Of a DNA stretch of 23,129 nucleotides, positions 14,796 to 21,360 are shown piece by piece. The stretch is taken from the NCBI GenBank assembly GCA_035632955.1, contig DASQFU010000004.1, forward strand, positions 1-23,129, written 5' to 3'. A model generated the notes under the pieces. The model was not told where the DNA came from, did not search any database, and saw nothing but the letters and a program-made list of their open reading frames with translations. Position numbers and translations under genes: made by a program. The DNA comes from DASQFU01 sp035632955. GTDB taxonomy: Bacteria > Eisenbacteria > RBG-16-71-46. Numbering within the stretch: the stretch's first letter is position 1; every line of letters starts with the position of its first letter.

Positions 14796-15242
14796 ATGCC
14801 CGCCACCATCGTCGCGCTCCATCTCTCGACTCGGAACCGGGCCCCGCTCGCCGGCGTCGCGCGCGTCCAAGCCCTTGCGTCCCGCGGTCTCGAAGGGGAT
14901 CGGCACGCCAAGCCGAACAATCGCCGCGCGGTGTTGCTCATGGAGCTGGAGGTCCTGGACCATTTCGGCCTGACGCCGGGAGCGGTGCGTGAGCAGGTGA
15001 CGGTCCGTGGTCTCGAGCTCATGAAGCTCGACTTGGGTTCGCGGCTGCGCGTCGGCGAAGCCGTGCTCGAGGTCGGGGGGCCGTGCGCGCCCTGCGCGCG
15101 CATGGACGAGATCCGGCCGGGGCTCAAGGACGAGCTGGAGGGACGGCGTGGCCGTTTCGTGACCGTGATTCAAGATGGCTGGTTCGCGGTCGGCGATACG
15201 ATCACGGTCGAGCCAGGAGCGAGTCGGGCCGAAGCGTCGTAG
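14796..15242 (+). CDS. MOSC domain protein
   Basis: The protein has 148 residues, essentially one MOSC domain (the C-terminal domain of molybdenum cofactor sulfurases). Visible family features are GLEGDRHA (31-38), RRAVLLME (43-50), a beta-rich middle (GSRLRVGEAVLEVGG) and PCAPCARMDEIRPGL (96-110), where the conserved Cys is expected to handle sulfur or bind a metal cofactor. Stand-alone MOSC proteins of this size are common and are linked to molybdenum cofactor or sulfur transfer, mostly without a proven substrate. No other molybdenum cofactor gene is visible. It lies 17 bases after lpdA and is probably cotranscribed with it. Confidence 0.85.
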   Translation: MPATIVALHLSTRNRAPLAGVARVQALASRGLEGDRHAKPNNRRAVLLMELEVLDHFGLTPGAVREQVTVRGLELMKLDLGSRLRVGEAVLEVGGPCAPCARMDEIRPGLKDELEGRRGRFVTVIQDGWFAVGDTITVEPGASRAEAS

Positions 15243-15255
15243 GAACGCCGCCCGC

Positions 15256-15279
15256 GGCGGCGGCAACCGTTCCGCCGCC
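15256..15279 (+). terminator. Possible attenuating hairpin between MOSC and kinase genes
   Basis: GGCGGCGG (15256-15263) pairs perfectly with CCGCCGCC (15272-15279) around an 8-base loop, 13 bases after the MOSC stop. A competing pairing exists between GGAACG (15242-15247) and CGTTCC (15268-15273). No T-tract follows, so termination may be partial or absent. Confidence 0.35.
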
Positions 15280-15322
15280 ACGTCGCGCCATCGCCTGCCG
15301 CTCGCCGTCGTGATCGATCCCC

Positions 15323-15331
15323 GAGGGAGGG
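15323..15331 (+). promoter_or_regulatory. Ribosome-binding site pointing to a CTG start
   Basis: GAGGGAGGG contains the core GGAGG (15326-15330), 5 bases before an in-frame CTG at 15336. No ATG, GTG or TTG in this frame follows until GTG 15378, which is 47 bases away and would cut into the first membrane helix. Confidence 0.55.
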
Positions 15332-15335
15332 ACCC

Positions 15336-16688
15336 CTGCCCCTGCAGCGGACGCTCTCCGCCACGATCCTGTTCGCCGTGCTCGCGATCGCGGCGATCGT
15401 CGCGCTGTCGTGGGTGTCGTATCGCAGCGTGCGGTCGGGCCTGGAGAGCGAGTTCGCCGATCGGTTGGAGAGCGTCGCGGTCACCGGTGCGTCGCAAGTG
15501 AGCCCGGCCGACATCTCCGACGCACGACAGTACGGCGAAGAGAGCACTGGCTACCTCGCGCTCCAGCTCCTGCTGGAACAGTTGCGCGCGACGCCGGGAA
15601 CGGTCAACGCCTCGATCTTCGATTCGTCGCGCGCCGTGGTCTACGACGCGCGTGGCCAGGCGCTCCAGGACCAGCTCACGCCGCTCGACACGCTGGTGCG
15701 ACCGGCGCTGATTCGCGCGCTTCACGGAGCGGCGACGGTTTCCGATTCCTACCGCGAGCGAGGCCGGCCGCTGCGAGCGGGCCTGGCTCCGGTGCGCACC
15801 GAGAACGGAGCGGTGGTGGCGGTGCTCGCGATCGAGGCGGAGCCGCGCTACCTCGATCTGCTCGCCCAGTTCCGCCGCACCCTGTCCCTGACGACCGGGG
15901 TGCTGGCGTTCGTTCTGGTGGGATTCGTGATCGTGCGGATACGACAGGGGCGGCGTGCCGCCGAGCTCGAGCGGCAACTGTCGCGGGCCGAGAACCTGGC
16001 GGCGATGGGGCGGCTCACGGCGACTCTGGCGCACGAGATCAAGAACCCGCTCGCCATCATTCGCGGCTCGGCGCAACGGCTCGGCAAGCTGGATCCCGAA
16101 TCGGAGCGCATGTCCCGATTCGTGATCGACGAAGTCGACCGTCTGAGCGCCACGGTCGCCCGCTACCTGCAGTTCGCCCGCGTCGACACGGCGCCGGCGG
16201 GATCCGGAGACGCGCTTGCCTCGCTGCGCGCGACGCTGGCGCTCCTGGAGGGCGAGTTCAAGGCGCGCCAGGTGACGCTCGAGCGCACGGGTCTGGCGGC
16301 GGGCGCAGCGGATCACGACGTCGGCCCCGACGGCGAAACCGATGCCGGGTTGCCGGTCGCGCTCGACAACGAATCCTTGAAACAGATCTACTTGAACCTG
16401 ATTCTCAACGCGCTCGAAGCCATGCGGGACGGCGGCCACCTCGTCGTCGGCGCGGCCGAGCGGTGGGGCCGGATCGAAGTCGTCATCGCCGACGACGGCC
16501 CCGGCATCCCGCCGGAGACGTTGCGGCAGCTCGGCAATCCGTTCTTAACGACCAAGGCCCAGGGCTCCGGGCTCGGTCTGTTCCTCACGCGGCGCCTGGT
16601 CCAGTCCGCGGGAGGGACGCTGGACATTCGCAGCGAGCCAGGGCGCGGCACGACCTGCATCGTGCGTTTGCCGCGCCGGAGAGGGTGA
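15336..16688 (+). CDS. Membrane sensor histidine kinase
   Basis: I place the start at CTG 15336 (450 residues). GTG 15378 is the first standard start but leaves only half of the first transmembrane helix and has no ribosome-binding site. From the CTG the helix is complete (about 7-26). A periplasmic sensor region (27-183) of unknown fold follows, then a second helix (184-201), a short coiled-coil linker with no HAMP domain, a HisKA domain with the phosphorylated His233 in LAHEIKNPLAIIRG, and a catalytic HATPase domain with N box (NLILNALEAM), G1 (DDGPGIPPE) and G2 (GSGLGLFLTRRL). The architecture resembles ZraS/NtrB-type kinases paired with sigma-54 activators. The response regulator starts 4 bases after the stop, so it is the cognate partner. 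The signal sensed is unknown. Confidence 0.88.
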   Translation: MPLQRTLSATILFAVLAIAAIVALSWVSYRSVRSGLESEFADRLESVAVTGASQVSPADISDARQYGEESTGYLALQLLLEQLRATPGTVNASIFDSSRAVVYDARGQALQDQLTPLDTLVRPALIRALHGAATVSDSYRERGRPLRAGLAPVRTENGAVVAVLAIEAEPRYLDLLAQFRRTLSLTTGVLAFVLVGFVIVRIRQGRRAAELERQLSRAENLAAMGRLTATLAHEIKNPLAIIRGSAQRLGKLDPESERMSRFVIDEVDRLSATVARYLQFARVDTAPAGSGDALASLRATLALLEGEFKARQVTLERTGLAAGAADHDVGPDGETDAGLPVALDNESLKQIYLNLILNALEAMRDGGHLVVGAAERWGRIEVVIADDGPGIPPETLRQLGNPFLTTKAQGSGLGLFLTRRLVQSAGGTLDIRSEPGRGTTCIVRLPRRRG

Positions 16689-16692
16689 GGAC

Positions 16693-18126
16693 GTGCGCGT
16701 TCTGGTGGTCGACGACGAGATCAAGAACGCCGAGCTCACCGCCCTCGAGCTTCGGGATGCGGGCCACGACGTCGAGTTCGTGAACGGGGGTCAGCCGGCG
16801 CTCCGCCGTCTCGAAGCCGATGCCTTCGACGCCGTCATCACCGACCTGCGCATGCCCCCGCCCGACGGTCTGGCGCTGCTGCGCGAGGTGCGCGCGCGCT
16901 GGCCGAAGACGATGGTCGTGTTGATGACCGCCTACGCGAGCATGGAATCCGCCCGCAAGGCGCTCAAGGACGGCGCGTACGATTACGTCGACAAGGAGGG
17001 AGAGTTCCGCGAGGAGCTGAACAGCATCGTCGCCCGCGCCGCCCGCGAGCGCGCGCTCGAGGCCGACAACCAGCGCCTGGCCGGCACGGTCGACACGCTC
17101 AAGAAGGGTCTGGCCACGGTGGTCGGCGGCTCGGCGCCCCTGCGCCAGGCGTTGCAGCTCGCGGACAAGGTAGCGGTGACGGACTCGACGGTGCTGCTGC
17201 GCGGCGAGAGCGGCACTGGGAAGGATCTGTTCGCGCGCGCCATCCACGTCGCCAGCCGGCGCGCGGGCGGGCCCTGGGTCAAGGTGAACTGCGGCGCCCT
17301 GCCCGAGAACCTGCTCGAAAGCGAGCTGTTCGGACACGAGCGCGGCGCGTTCACCGGTGCCGTCAAGCAGAAGCCCGGCCGCTTCGAGGACGCCGATGGC
17401 GGGACGTTGTTCCTGGACGAGATCGGCGAGCTGCCGACGGCGCTCCAGGTCAAGCTCCTGCAGGTGATCGAGGAGAAGACCTTCACTCGGGTCGGGGGCA
17501 ATCAGTCGATCCGGGTGGACGTGCGGATCGTGGCCGCCACCAACCGCGACCTGGAAGAGATGACGCAGGCGAAGCAGTTCCGCGAAGACCTGTTCTTCCG
17601 GCTCAACGTGTTCCCGATCCGGCTGCCGCCGTTGCGCGAGCGGCCCGACGACGTCCCCGAGCTGGCGACGCACTTCCTGATCGTGCACGGGGCGGGCGCT
17701 GCCAAGCTCACGCCCCAGGCGATGCAGACGCTGAAGAGCTACGGCTTCCCGGGCAACGTTCGCGAGCTGGAATACACGCTCGAGCGCGCGCTGATCCTCG
17801 CCGGCAGCGATCCGATCGGCCCCGAGCACCTGTCGTTCGCGCGCCCGGAGCTGCTCGGGGCGGGTCCCGGCACCGCCGCAGTCGGGCCGGCGTGGGTGCC
17901 GGAGATCCCGCCCGAGGGGCTCTCGCTCGAGCTGCTGGAGCGGGAGCTAATCCTCAAAGCGTTGGAACGCGCCGCCGGCAACAAGAGCCAGGCCGCTCGG
18001 CTGCTCGGTCTCACCCGCCGCACCTTATACTCCCGCATGGAAAAGCACGGGCTGCGCAAGCCCGAAGAGACCGAAGCCGGCGCCGACTCCGACGAGACCG
18101 AGGCATCGGACGGGAGCGAACGATGA
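16693..18126 (+). CDS. Sigma-54-dependent response regulator (NtrC family)
   Basis: The protein has 477 residues and starts at GTG 16693, which follows GAGGGTGAGG. The receiver domain (1-120) has Asp7/Asp8, the phosphorylated Asp51 in ITDLRMPPPDG, Thr79 and Lys101. Lys101 is followed by Glu rather than the usual Pro. The AAA+ sigma-54 activator domain (about 143-375) has Walker A GESGTGKD (171-178), GAFTGA (218-223) that contacts sigma-54, Walker B TLFLDEIGE (238-246) and the arginine-finger region FREDLFFRLNVFPI. A Fis-type helix-turn-helix (about 415-460; NKSQAARLLGLTRRTLYSRM) is near the C-terminus, followed by an acidic tail. It should activate sigma-54 promoters when phosphorylated by the adjacent kinase. 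Its stop overlaps the next ATG (ATGA), coupling it to the YbbR protein. Confidence 0.94.
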   Translation: MRVLVVDDEIKNAELTALELRDAGHDVEFVNGGQPALRRLEADAFDAVITDLRMPPPDGLALLREVRARWPKTMVVLMTAYASMESARKALKDGAYDYVDKEGEFREELNSIVARAARERALEADNQRLAGTVDTLKKGLATVVGGSAPLRQALQLADKVAVTDSTVLLRGESGTGKDLFARAIHVASRRAGGPWVKVNCGALPENLLESELFGHERGAFTGAVKQKPGRFEDADGGTLFLDEIGELPTALQVKLLQVIEEKTFTRVGGNQSIRVDVRIVAATNRDLEEMTQAKQFREDLFFRLNVFPIRLPPLRERPDDVPELATHFLIVHGAGAAKLTPQAMQTLKSYGFPGNVRELEYTLERALILAGSDPIGPEHLSFARPELLGAGPGTAAVGPAWVPEIPPEGLSLELLERELILKALERAAGNKSQAARLLGLTRRTLYSRMEKHGLRKPEETEAGADSDETEASDGSER

Positions 18127-19061
18127 GTCTGATCCGCGGGCTGCTGTTCGACAACCTCGGGCTCAAGCTGGTCGCGCTGCTGCTCGCGGTCGTGGTCTAC
18201 ATCAACGTGTACACCGACCGGCCCGCGACCATGATCGTCTCGTTCCCGCTCCAGCTCACCGATTTGCCCGACAGCTTGGCGCTCGCCGGCGAGGTGCCCG
18301 ACGCCGTGCAGGCCGAGCTCCACGGCACCGGCAAGCAGCTCATCCGGCTGAGGCTCACCGAGCCGCCGGTCAAAGTATCGCTTGCCGGCGTGAGCGTCGG
18401 CCGCTTCGAGCGGGGGCTCGGCGTCAGTGATCTGCCTCTGCCCGAAGGCTCCGATCTCCAGGTCGAGCGGTTGGTGAGTCCGCGCACGCTCGAGCTTCAG
18501 GTCGATCGCATGCTGAGGCGGCGGTTGACGGTGGCGCCACGCCTGGAGGGCATGCCGGCCGCGGGTACGGTGTGGAACGGCACTGTCAAGCTCGGCCCTT
18601 CGACCGTGCTCGTCAGCGGCCCCGCTTCGGAGGTCTCCGCTCTCGACAGCGCCCGACTCGAGCCAGCGTCGCTGGCCGGACGCAGGGACACTCTGCGCGT
18701 GGTACTGGGAATCGCCAACCTCCCGCCGCGCAGCACGGCCACGCCCGCCCGGGTCGAGCTGGTGGCGCCGCTCGAGACCGAGGTGACACGGCGAATCGCG
18801 ATCGAGATCGAGCCGCCGGGGGGGGCGGAGGGTTATCGAGTGAGTCCCGAGCGGGTGACGGTCGTGGTCAGCGGTCCCCGGAGCCGGATGACCGCCGCAA
18901 GGCTCGACCAGCGCGTGCATTGGACCGCAACCGCCCCGTTCTCGGGCTGGCTGGGCCGCAAGGTTGGGCTGCGCCGGGTGGGTCGGCTGCCCGATGGCGT
19001 CAAAGCCCGCCTCGAGCCCGATTCGGTCGTGCTCGTTCGGGTCCACCCCGAAGGATCCTAG
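18123..19061 (+). CDS. YbbR-domain membrane protein (CdaR-like)
   Basis: The protein has 312 residues from ATG 18123, which overlaps the regulator's stop and follows GGGAG. An N-terminal transmembrane helix (about 9-30) begins with FDNLGLKLVALLLAVVVY, the hallmark opening of YbbR/CdaR proteins. The exported remainder contains about three YbbR-type beta domains of 80-90 residues, with repeated endings such as PSTVLVSGPASEVSALD and PERVTVVVSGPRSRM. In Firmicutes CdaR binds and modulates the c-di-AMP cyclase CdaA and is encoded next to it. Here no cyclase gene is adjacent; the neighbours are a two-component pair. A role in envelope stress sensing is possible but not shown. Confidence 0.85.
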   Translation: MSLIRGLLFDNLGLKLVALLLAVVVYINVYTDRPATMIVSFPLQLTDLPDSLALAGEVPDAVQAELHGTGKQLIRLRLTEPPVKVSLAGVSVGRFERGLGVSDLPLPEGSDLQVERLVSPRTLELQVDRMLRRRLTVAPRLEGMPAAGTVWNGTVKLGPSTVLVSGPASEVSALDSARLEPASLAGRRDTLRVVLGIANLPPRSTATPARVELVAPLETEVTRRIAIEIEPPGGAEGYRVSPERVTVVVSGPRSRMTAARLDQRVHWTATAPFSGWLGRKVGLRRVGRLPDGVKARLEPDSVVLVRVHPEGS

Positions 19062-19100
19062 GCATCGTCCGGCGGGGGCCTGTCGCGCGACTCCAGCTTT

Positions 19101-19121
19101 GTCAATAAACCGTTTGTTGAC
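19101..19121. promoter_or_regulatory. Upstream operator-like palindrome (O1)
   Basis: Arms GTCAATAAAC and GTTTGTTGAC flank a single central C, with 9 of 10 positions complementary. The right arm overlaps the -35 box. The AAAC-C-GTTT core resembles LacI-family sites. Confidence 0.55.
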
Positions 19122-19144
19122 TTCACTTACCTCGCATGTAATCG
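19117..19144 (+). promoter_or_regulatory. Promoter of the secreted-protein cassette
   Basis: TTGACT (19117-19122) and, after a 16-base spacer, TAATCG (19139-19144) form a candidate promoter. The -35 lies in palindrome O1 and the -10 in palindrome O2, so bound regulator would block RNA polymerase. The leader to ATG 19321 is about 170 bases and includes a small ACCGG/CCGGT hairpin at 19195-19208. Confidence 0.45.
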
Positions 19145-19154
19145 TTTACATGCG
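19133..19154. promoter_or_regulatory. LacI-family (cre-like) operator (O2)
   Basis: Arms CGCATGTAA and TTACATGCG flank the spacer TCGT. Of 22 positions, 20 are symmetric about a central CpG. The core TGTAATCGTTTACA fits the cre-like consensus bound by CcpA and similar LacI-family proteins. The LacI-family gene at 20271 is the obvious candidate regulator. Confidence 0.75.
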
Positions 19155-19320
19155 CCACGGATAGCAGCGGAAATGCATGGCCCCCGACCCCTTCACCGGC
19201 CTCCCGGTTCTCTGGCGAGCCACGCGACCGTCGAGGGCATGCATCCCACCGCTGCCAGCCGTTGCTCAGCTTCCACAGATCCGCATTGTCCAGCTCTACA
19301 CGAAAGGGAGGTAAGCAACC

Positions 19321-20145
19321 ATGAAGCGGATCAGCTACTTCAATCTGGCGTGTGCAATGACGTTCGCGTTGGGAATGACGACGGGCTTCGCGACGCTCGC
19401 GGTCGCGGGTGGACCACCGCTCCCGACCAGCGCCACCACCGAGACCCGGGTCTTCAACGACTGTCCTGCCTCGACGGTCAACGTGGTCGACGCCTATCCC
19501 GCCTTGATCTCGATCGACGACACGGCGGCGCCCGCGTGCACGACCGGCGCGAACCTGCACATCTGGCGGTTCTCGACCGACAACACCAACCCTCAGCAGT
19601 ACAACAATGGAGACGTTTTCCGATTCGCGGCGGATCTGGTGATCGAGGGCCCCGGCCAGGGTGAATCGGGCCTGCAGATTTCGCCGTGGTTCTCTCCGCG
19701 GGTCGACGGCCGGTTCAACGTCCGCACCACCGACGGCGAGATCGCGGTATTCGGCGGCGTGCTTCCCTTCTACAACTTCAGCGGGGCCCCGAACAACGTT
19801 CGTTACGTCAAGGGCACGCCGATCCACCTCGAGATGAATTACAACCCGCGCTCGAACACGATCGCCGATCCCGGGCAGATCGAATACAAGCTCGTGTACA
19901 ACGCCCAGTTCTACACCAGCGGCATCCTCCTGATGGAAGGCTGCAACACGACCGAGGAGCCGATCTATGGCTGCTACGGCATTCTCAACTTCGCGCAGGC
20001 CGGCGGCCATCTCCAGGCGTTGTGGGGACCGGGTGCCGGGCAGTTGATCAAGTCGACCTGGACCAACATTCAGTTCCACCCGGACGTCAAGCCCACGGCT
20101 GCGGTCTCGTCCTCGTGGGGCCGCGTGAAGACTCTCTATCGGTAG
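19321..20145 (+). CDS. Secreted protein of unknown family, probably beta-sandwich
   Basis: The protein has 274 residues. The ATG follows a near-perfect ribosome-binding site (GGGAGGT, 19306-19312) at 8 bases. A signal peptide covers about residues 1-29 (ending LAVA). The mature protein is rich in Asn, aromatic and beta-strand residues (LHIWRFSTDN, VFRFAADLVIEG, LQISPWFSPRVDGRFNV, TPIHLEMNYN, IEYKLVYNAQFY) and carries four Cys (two early, two late in EGCNTTEEPIYGCYG) that could form disulfides. The strand pattern recalls concanavalin A-like jelly-rolls of extracellular lectins and glycanases, but I recognise no family or catalytic motif. It is the first gene behind the operator pair and is followed by a strong hairpin, so it may be expressed at a higher level than the downstream genes. 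It lacks the PNPF-type sorting end found in the CBM9-like protein. Confidence 0.8.
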   Translation: MKRISYFNLACAMTFALGMTTGFATLAVAGGPPLPTSATTETRVFNDCPASTVNVVDAYPALISIDDTAAPACTTGANLHIWRFSTDNTNPQQYNNGDVFRFAADLVIEGPGQGESGLQISPWFSPRVDGRFNVRTTDGEIAVFGGVLPFYNFSGAPNNVRYVKGTPIHLEMNYNPRSNTIADPGQIEYKLVYNAQFYTSGILLMEGCNTTEEPIYGCYGILNFAQAGGHLQALWGPGAGQLIKSTWTNIQFHPDVKPTAAVSSSWGRVKTLYR

Positions 20146-20157
20146 ATCACCAAGGTG

Positions 20158-20186
20158 CCGCCCCCCCCGGAACACCGGGGGGGCGG
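20158..20186 (+). terminator. Very GC-rich hairpin after the secreted-protein gene
   Basis: CCGC(8)GG (20158-20170) pairs with CCG(7)CGG (20175-20186), 12 base pairs with one bulged C, capped by the 4-base loop AACA. It starts 12 bases after the stop. No T-tract follows, so it may terminate only part of the transcripts or protect the 3' end of the upstream message. Confidence 0.65.
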
Positions 20187-20270
20187 ACCCGTGGTTGCAG
20201 GGAAGCGATGCCGTCAACGTTCCGCTCGAAGATTCACGGCTCTCTCCCGATCCCCCGGCGGAGTTCCGTC

Positions 20271-21332
20271 ATGGCGACGATTCGTGACGTCGCACGCGAA
20301 GCAGGAGTTTCGATCGCCACGGTGTCGCGTGTGTTCAACGACAGCGAGCTGGTGAGCGACGGGACACGACGGCAGGTCCAGGACGTGGCGAGCCGGCTCA
20401 ACTACTTGCCGAACGGCGTTGCGCGCAGCCTGATCACGAGCCGCACCCACACGCTCGGCGTCCTGCTCCCCGACCTGCACGGCGAGTTCTTCTCGGAAGT
20501 CATTCGCGGCATCGATCGCGCGGCCCGGCAGCAGGGATTCCACCTGCTGGTCTCGAGCTCGCATGCGGCGACCGAAGAGCTGATGGCCGCGCTGCGATTG
20601 ATGCGGGGACGCATCGACGGATTGATCGTGATGGCCCCGGACGTCGAAGCCTCCGGCGCGATCCGAGCAGACGCGGGTGAAGTCCCGGTCGTGCTGCTCA
20701 ACCCGGGCGACGACGTGGAAGTAGGCGAGGCGATCTCGATCGCCAATCACGAGGGGGCGGCCACGGTGGTACGCCACCTGCTCGCGCTCGGGCATCGCAG
20801 GATCGCGACCGTGGTCGGGCCGGAGCGCAACGTGGACGCGCGACAGCGTCTTGGCGGTTATCGCGCGTCACTTGAGAACGCCGGCATTCCGCTCGACCCG
20901 GATCTGGAACTGACGGGTGACTTCACGGAGTTCTCGGGCTACGCGGCAGCCCGCGCGCTGCTGCAGCTCGTGCCGCGGCCGACGGCCGTGTTCGTCGGCA
21001 ACGACAAGATGGCGGTGGGGGTGATGGGTGCGGTGAGCGACGCGGGGTTGAAGGTGCCCGACGACCTGGCGGTCGTGGGTTTCGACGACATCGAAATGGC
21101 GAGGTATCTGACGCCGCCATTGACGACGGTCCACGTGGATGCGTTTCGTCTCGGCGAGTGTGCGGTGGAGAAGTTGCTGCGTCTAACGCGGGACGGGCAA
21201 GGCCCGGTCCGGCACGAGGTGATGCCGGCGACCTTGGTCGTGCGCGGCTCGTGCGGGGCGTCGTCCGCGGATGCGCGAGTCCACCGCGGTGATTTGATCG
21301 GCGCTCGGTTTCCCGAGCGAGAGGGCCGCTAA
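20271..21332 (+). CDS. LacI-family transcriptional regulator
   Basis: The protein has 353 residues from ATG 20271, preceded by GGCGGAG at 7 bases. It begins with the canonical MATIRDVAREAGVS; an in-frame ATG at 20208 would add 21 atypical residues. The N-terminal helix-turn-helix (3-24) has the recognition helix VSIATVSRVFND, close to that of CcpA (ATVSR), and a hinge helix (NGVARSL, Leu54) inserts at a central CpG. The ligand-binding domain (58-340) is of the periplasmic-binding-protein type, with HTLGVLLPDL, GLIVMAP, VGPERNVDARQRLGGYRASL, AVFVGNDKMAVGVMGAV and LAVVGFDDIEMARYLTPPLTTV. The effector is probably a sugar, but its identity cannot be read off. The gene lies between two secreted-protein genes, 28 bases before the CBM9-like gene, and downstream of two operator-like palindromes, suggesting local control and possibly autoregulation. 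Confidence 0.93.
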   Translation: MATIRDVAREAGVSIATVSRVFNDSELVSDGTRRQVQDVASRLNYLPNGVARSLITSRTHTLGVLLPDLHGEFFSEVIRGIDRAARQQGFHLLVSSSHAATEELMAALRLMRGRIDGLIVMAPDVEASGAIRADAGEVPVVLLNPGDDVEVGEAISIANHEGAATVVRHLLALGHRRIATVVGPERNVDARQRLGGYRASLENAGIPLDPDLELTGDFTEFSGYAAARALLQLVPRPTAVFVGNDKMAVGVMGAVSDAGLKVPDDLAVVGFDDIEMARYLTPPLTTVHVDAFRLGECAVEKLLRLTRDGQGPVRHEVMPATLVVRGSCGASSADARVHRGDLIGARFPEREGR

Positions 21333-21360
21333 CGAGTTCGTTTCACAGGAGGTGTCGATC

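Noticed and set aside
14775..16439. A 554-codon minus-strand open frame across the MOSC and kinase genes
   Set aside because: It crosses two genes with clear domains and has shadow-like composition.
19173..19244. ATGCATG and CATGCAT pair in the leader as a long-range hairpin
   Set aside because: Each copy contains the self-palindrome ATGCAT, so their complementarity is trivial, and the flanking pairing is poor.
20213..20224. AACGTT palindrome upstream of the LacI gene as a third operator
   Set aside because: The symmetry does not extend beyond 6 bases and it does not resemble O1 or O2.
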